64,000 nucleotides of DNA from Aurantiacibacter sp. MUD61 (GTDB taxonomy: Bacteria; Pseudomonadota; Alphaproteobacteria; Sphingomonadales; Sphingomonadaceae): positions 2,069,501-2,133,500 of the forward strand of contig NZ_CP115446.1 of the NCBI RefSeq assembly GCF_027912455.1, given 5' to 3'. The notes beneath the pieces are model-generated. The model did not search any database. It saw only the letters and a program-made list of their open reading frames with translations, and had not been told where the DNA came from. This document shows positions 60,159-64,000 of this stretch, in pieces; within the stretch, counting starts at the first letter, position 1; each line of letters starts with the position of its first letter. Made by a program: the position numbers and the translations under genes.

Positions 60159-61049
60159 TCAGCTCGCGCTTTTTTCTCCGTCACCCACCTGTTCGATACG
60201 CAAGGGTTCCGGGAACATGTTGGTGACGATCGGGAAGGGAATGCCGATTTCCGCAGCGTCGAGGCTCTTCTTGATGGCCTTGATCGCCTCGCTCTTGGTC
60301 TGCCGCAGATCGCGTGCTGCGGACTGTGCATACCACTGGACGAGGAAGTTGATCGAGCTGCCGCCGAATTCCTGCGCGTAAACAATCACGGGGCGATCTT
60401 CGACGACGGCATCTACGGTAGCCATCGCATCGTAGATCGCCTGCTGCGCTTTTTCGAGGTCGGCATCATACGAAACGCCCACAACAACTTCGTTCCGGCG
60501 TACGGTGTCGTCAGTCAGTATTTCGACCGGGTTCTTGAACAGCATTGAGTTTGGCATGACCGTCAGCTCGTTGGACAACTGGCGAATATAGGTTTCGCGC
60601 AAAGTGATCTTCTCGACCTTACCCATCACGCCTTCGCACTCGATCAGATCGCCTATGCGCATCTTCTCGCGCAGCATGATCAGCACGCCCGCGAGGAAGT
60701 TTTCGAAAATGTCCTGAAAGGCAAAACCAATCGCCAGTGCGCCGATGCCGAGGCCTGCGATCAGTCCGGCGGGGGTGAAGCCCGGGATCGCGACGATCAG
60801 TGCGAGTATGATGCCGCCGATCCAGATCAGCAGGCGCACAAGCGTCTGGATAAGCTGGCGCAAATCTTCGCGCAGTTCTGTCTTTCCGATGATTGCATTG
60901 GCGATGCGCAGCGCGAATTTCGTGACGATCCATGTGATCAGAAGAACGACAATCGCGATTGCGAGATTGGGCAGCATAGCGACGGCACCATTCCACATGT
61001 CCATCACATTGCTGCGCAGAATTTCGATGTAATCCAAAGGAGACCCCAT
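60159..61049 (-). CDS. MscS-type mechanosensitive ion channel
   Basis: A 296-residue protein with three membrane helices (about 15-40, 60-85, 88-110). The third carries the pore-lining Gly/Ala pattern (GLIAGLGIGALAIGFAFQDI). A beta domain (LREKMRIGDLIEC) and C-terminal alpha/beta domain follow. Length fits MscS (286 in E. coli). It releases solutes under osmotic downshock at the inner membrane. Confidence 0.92.
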   Translation of the reverse strand: MGSPLDYIEILRSNVMDMWNGAVAMLPNLAIAIVVLLITWIVTKFALRIANAIIGKTELREDLRQLIQTLVRLLIWIGGIILALIVAIPGFTPAGLIAGLGIGALAIGFAFQDIFENFLAGVLIMLREKMRIGDLIECEGVMGKVEKITLRETYIRQLSNELTVMPNSMLFKNPVEILTDDTVRRNEVVVGVSYDADLEKAQQAIYDAMATVDAVVEDRPVIVYAQEFGGSSINFLVQWYAQSAARDLRQTKSEAIKAIKKSLDAAEIGIPFPIVTNMFPEPLRIEQVGDGEKSAS

Positions 61050-61144
61050 TCATTGTCCTGTTTTGCGATTAACGTGAGTTGGTCGCTAGGGTTCCGAAAC
61101 GTTTCGCACTTGCGAAATCGCCGCCTTTGGGCAATGCGCAACGG

Positions 61145-62776
61145 ATGACTTTCAGTACCGATCTCATCACCGCTGCTCGCAATTCCAAGGCCTGGCCTTT
61201 TCAGGAGGCGCAGCGGCTTTTCAAACGGTATCGCGATTGCAAGCCCGGCGGCGAAACGGTGTTGTTCGAAACCGGTTATGGCCCTTCGGGTCTCCCGCAT
61301 ATCGGCACGTTTCAGGAAGTGCTGCGCACCACGCTCGTGCGCAAGGCATACGAGATCGTCGCCGCCGATGAGGACGGCAATCCCGCGCCCACTCGGCTTG
61401 TGGCATTCAGCGACGATATGGATGGCCTGCGCAAGGTGCCGGACAATGTCCCGAACAAGGCCCTGCTTGAGGAGAATCTCCACAAGCCGCTGAGCCGCAT
61501 TCCCGACCCCTTCGAGAAGTACGAAAGCTTCGCCGCGCACAACAATGCGATGTTGCGTGTATTTCTCGATCGCTTTGGCTTCGACTATGAATTCATCGCG
61601 GCGAGCGACAAGTACAATTCGGGCGCTTTCGATGATGCCCTGCGCGGTGTCCTGCGCAACAACCAGGCTATCCTCGACATTATGCTGCCGACCCTGCGGG
61701 CCGAGCGTGCGGCGACCTATTCGCCGATCATGCCGATCAGCCCGGCCACAGGACACGTGCTGCAAGTGCCGGTCGAAGTCGTCGACGCCGATGTGGGCAT
61801 GATCCGCTTCACCGATGAAGACGGCGCGGTGATCGAGCAGAGCGCACTCGGCGGCATGGCCAAGCTGCAATGGAAAGTCGATTTCGCGATGCGTTGGGTA
61901 GCGCTCGGCGTCGATTACGAAATGTATGGCAAGGACCTGACCGACACAGGCATCCAGTCCGGCAAGATTGCGAAGGTATTGGGCGGTCGTAAGCCTGAAG
62001 GCCTGATTTACGAGCTCTTCCTCGACGAGAAGGGCGAGAAGATCTCCAAGTCGAAGGGCAATGGCCTGACGATCGAGGAATGGCTGACCTATGGCACTGA
62101 AGAGAGCCTGGGCTTCTACATCTTCCCCAATCCCAAGAGTGCGAAGCAGCTCCATTCCGGCGTGATCCCGCGCGCGGTTGATGATTACTGGCAGTTCCGG
62201 GAGCGCATTCCGGAGCAGGATATCGACAAGCAGCTCGGCAATCCGGTGTGGAACCTGCTGCGGATCAAGGACCCCAGCGGGTCGCAGCCTCCGGTCGGGT
62301 CGGGCGATACGCTGCCGGTGACCTATGGCCTGCTGCTCAATCTGGTCGGCGTGCTGGGGGCAGAGGCGGACAAGGATCAGGTGTGGTCCTACCTTGGCAA
62401 TTATGTCGAGAACGCCGATCCCAAAGCGCATCCCGCTCTCGATGTGCTGGTGGAGAGGGCGCTCGCCTACAACCGCGATTTCATCGCCCCGACGATGGTC
62501 AAGCGCGCGCCGGAAGCCAACGAGGCCGCGGCGCTCAAGGCGCTCGATGCTCGGCTCGCTGAAGTGTCCGCCGATATGCCTGCCGAGGATTTGCAGACCA
62601 TCGTCTACGAGATCGGTAAGGATGAGGCATTCGGTTTCGACAATCTGCGTGACTGGTTCAAGGCGCAGTACGAAACGCTGCTCGGCTCCTCCCAAGGACC
62701 CCGCATGGGCAGCTTTATCGCGCTCTACGGTGTCGAGAACACGCGCAAGCTGATCGCCGAGGCGCTGGCCCGGTAG
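61145..62776 (+). CDS. lysS: Lysyl-tRNA synthetase, class I
   Basis: A 543-residue class I synthetase. GLPHIGTF (HIGH-like at 52-55) and KISKSKG (KMSKS-like near 299) are present. Class I LysRS is found in archaea, alphaproteobacteria and spirochaetes, and no class II motifs are present, so this is likely the housekeeping LysRS. The start MTFSTDLIT is chosen; an extension upstream to 61079 lacks homology. Confidence 0.95.
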   Translation: MTFSTDLITAARNSKAWPFQEAQRLFKRYRDCKPGGETVLFETGYGPSGLPHIGTFQEVLRTTLVRKAYEIVAADEDGNPAPTRLVAFSDDMDGLRKVPDNVPNKALLEENLHKPLSRIPDPFEKYESFAAHNNAMLRVFLDRFGFDYEFIAASDKYNSGAFDDALRGVLRNNQAILDIMLPTLRAERAATYSPIMPISPATGHVLQVPVEVVDADVGMIRFTDEDGAVIEQSALGGMAKLQWKVDFAMRWVALGVDYEMYGKDLTDTGIQSGKIAKVLGGRKPEGLIYELFLDEKGEKISKSKGNGLTIEEWLTYGTEESLGFYIFPNPKSAKQLHSGVIPRAVDDYWQFRERIPEQDIDKQLGNPVWNLLRIKDPSGSQPPVGSGDTLPVTYGLLLNLVGVLGAEADKDQVWSYLGNYVENADPKAHPALDVLVERALAYNRDFIAPTMVKRAPEANEAAALKALDARLAEVSADMPAEDLQTIVYEIGKDEAFGFDNLRDWFKAQYETLLGSSQGPRMGSFIALYGVENTRKLIAEALAR

Positions 62777-62782
62777 TTCCGG

Positions 62783-63466
62783 TCACACCCAGTTCTTGGT
62801 GCGATACCACTTGGTGATGATGTATTTGCTGCCCTGCTGAACGGGGCGGCCGGCGTGCATCGTCATCGGGTTGGTCGTTCCATCAGGCTTGGCATTGTTC
62901 CATGCGAGCAGCACGCCGGGTTTGGGCTCGATCGAGATGCCGATATCGATGAAATCGGTGGTGCCGCCAGCTTCCACATCATTGAGGAACACCATCGTGG
63001 TGTAGCTACGCTGGCCGCCACGGCTCATTTCGTGTTCCCAATAGCTGGTGTCCGGATGGAACCAGTCATGGTGTGGCTGGAATTCCTGCCCCGGCATGTA
63101 GCGCTGGCCCTGGATCGTCTCGCCGAATTCGGATTCCACGCCGATCAGATCGTCGATCCGGCGGCTGATCTTCTTTACGAAGGGATCGTAGGGATCGACG
63201 TCGCCGGAATAGCTGGTGCGGTATCCTGCCGAATAATCGATATCGAACACGACGCTGGGCCGCGCCGTGGCATCAATCAGTTCCATCATCTTCGCGCATT
63301 CGGCGGGCGTCATGAAATCGCCAATAGCGTATAGCTCGATCTCGTCTGAGGGCACTTTGTAGGCAGCCGGATTGTCTGACAACCGTTCACGCACGCGCTT
63401 GCCGATGCTCTTGAGACCAGCCTGATCGGCATTGGGCGGAAATTTGCTCTGCTTCGTATCGCTCAT
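62783..63466 (-). CDS. 2-oxoglutarate/Fe(II)-dependent oxygenase (prolyl 4-hydroxylase-like)
   Basis: A 227-residue protein with the double-stranded beta-helix motifs. HHDWF gives the HxD iron ligands, TMHAGRPV the distal His, and GSKYIITKWYR the Lys that binds 2-oxoglutarate. It resembles the prolyl 4-hydroxylase alpha-like family. It hydroxylates an unknown target. Starts at 63466 (MSDTKQ) or 63481 are both possible, as no clear ribosome-binding site decides. It follows an RcnB-like gene on the same strand after a hairpin. Confidence 0.88.
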   Translation of the reverse strand: MSDTKQSKFPPNADQAGLKSIGKRVRERLSDNPAAYKVPSDEIELYAIGDFMTPAECAKMMELIDATARPSVVFDIDYSAGYRTSYSGDVDPYDPFVKKISRRIDDLIGVESEFGETIQGQRYMPGQEFQPHHDWFHPDTSYWEHEMSRGGQRSYTTMVFLNDVEAGGTTDFIDIGISIEPKPGVLLAWNNAKPDGTTNPMTMHAGRPVQQGSKYIITKWYRTKNWV

Positions 63467-63545
63467 CTTGCTGCCAGCCATTCCATTGCCGCCGCCTGTA
63501 GGCAAGCCCCAATTGGCGGGAGCAGGCGAGCCCTGACATGCGAAA

Positions 63546-63571
63546 CCCCCCGCCACTTGCGTGACGGGGGG
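63546..63571 (-). terminator. GC-rich hairpin downstream of the RcnB-like gene
   Basis: CCCCCCGCCAC and GTGACGGGGGG pair over 11 bases with one mismatch and a TTGC loop. On the minus strand only a weak T run (GTTTCG) follows, so termination may be partial. Confidence 0.6.
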
Positions 63572-63611
63572 CTATTGCCGGCCACTCGCTCCGGCAATCG
63601 GTTGATCGGGC

Positions 63612-64000
63612 TTACCAGAAGAAGTCGTGGATCACGTCGACCACTTCGCCGGTGTAGATGTCCACCAGCAGCACATCGTCATAGTAGCGCACCCAGCGAT
63701 AGGGGCCGTAGACATCGGGCAGACGGTACGTCCACGGATCGTTGATCCAGTAGCGGCTGCCGAAGAACAGCGTATCGAGGTAGAAGCCGATGTTCAGCCG
63801 GCGATAGCGATACCCGCGATAGGGCGCGTAATACCGGCCGAGGCGATAGTGGCTGCGGTTGTTGTAGCGGTGACGGTTCCAATTGTACCGACTGTCCCGA
63901 CGCCAATTCTGCCTGTTCCACCGGCGATAGTCGCGCCGCGCTTCACGGCGACCCTCACGGTAGCCATCGCGATAGTTGTAGCGATCCCGGCGGTAGTCTC
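63612..64000 (-). CDS. RcnB-like periplasmic protein, C-terminal part (truncated by window edge)
   Basis: The last ~129 residues are visible. They begin in a long Arg/Tyr/Asn/Trp-rich stretch with repeated YR and RR units, then end in a compact domain (RWVRYYDDVLLVDIYTGEVV, then DVIHDFFW and stop) that matches the C-terminus of RcnB-family proteins. RcnB in E. coli affects nickel/cobalt efflux; sphingomonads have many paralogues of unclear role. The signal peptide and start lie beyond the window. Confidence 0.75.
   Translation of the reverse strand, partial: DYRRDRYNYRDGYREGRREARRDYRRWNRQNWRRDSRYNWNRHRYNNRSHYRLGRYYAPYRGYRYRRLNIGFYLDTLFFGSRYWINDPWTYRLPDVYGPYRWVRYYDDVLLVDIYTGEVVDVIHDFFW

Noticed and set aside
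61004..62695. 563-codon open frame on the minus strand opposite lysS
   Set aside because: Antisense shadow; it also overlaps the mscS start and has no recognisable domain.
63546..63571. Use of an ATG at 63556 as start of the 2OG oxygenase gene
   Set aside because: It lies inside a strong GC hairpin and adds about 30 residues with no family similarity.

Overview
The window is a compact, GC-rich bacterial chromosome segment. It most likely comes from the alphaproteobacterial order Sphingomonadales, probably Erythrobacteraceae. Support for this: a class I lysyl-tRNA synthetase, a methionine synthase split into two polypeptides behind an ArsR-methyltransferase fusion and metF, an atpHAGDC operon without F0 genes, the order rpmF-plsX-fabH-ihfA-merR, a LOV histidine kinase of the type described in Erythrobacter, and DUF families common in sphingomonads. 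The placement is inferred from gene content, not from a database search. I see no insertion sequence, prophage, CRISPR array, rRNA or intact tRNA. No gap between genes exceeds 300 bases; the longest is about 200.

Positions 1-8400 look like a surface-glycan or glycolipid region: a family 4 glycosyltransferase cut by the window edge, a flippase-like membrane protein translationally coupled to a sulfotransferase, a polyprenyl-phosphate-type family 2 glycosyltransferase coupled to a membrane (GT-C) glycosyltransferase, a DMT exporter, a second membrane glycosyltransferase and an SGNH-type protein. Positions 8483-11423 hold a periplasmic prolyl oligopeptidase and a SOUL heme-binding protein. The F1 ATP synthase operon (11494-16631, minus strand) carries an extra lipoprotein gene between atpG and atpD. 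Positions 16788-23689 hold a membrane protein, a membrane-anchored S1 protease, an Ada DNA-repair protein, a PEP-mutase-like lyase, a SulP transporter and a CPBP protease. Next come a Fe-S photolyase (6-4 type), a large metalloprotease-like protein, the methionine-cycle operon (ArsR-methyltransferase, metF, metH in two parts, 27168-32771), a LOV blue-light histidine kinase and priA.

Positions 36217-39646 hold a DUF4197 protein and a CobT-like cobaltochelatase subunit coupled to two small genes. Positions 40523-46119 hold cysS, a 2-hydroxyacid dehydrogenase, an acetolactate-synthase-like enzyme and an aldehyde dehydrogenase. Positions 46144-50559 are small accessory genes: two overlapping small hypotheticals, a LexA-like S24 repressor, a SnoaL protein, a GNAT, an MBL hydrolase, a desaturase behind a striking repeated palindrome, and a MAPEG protein. 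Positions 50753-53854 are the lipid/IHF cluster. The last 10 kb has a divergent TetR/hydrolase pair around a perfect palindrome, a SixA phosphatase, a DinG-type helicase with a possible SOS box, a proline-rich membrane protein, an MscS channel, lysS, a 2OG-Fe(II) oxygenase and a partial RcnB-like gene.

Genes are tightly packed. ATGA/GTGA start-stop overlaps are frequent, and three convergent pairs share exactly four bases at their stops. No clearly new multi-gene system is visible. The most distinctive unexplained signals are candidate operators: GAAATTAC repeats before the desaturase, the palindrome over the ArsR-methyltransferase start, a palindrome inside a possible LOV-kinase promoter, and the TetR/hydrolase palindrome. 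The extra lipoprotein gene in the atp operon is the most notable gene-content oddity.
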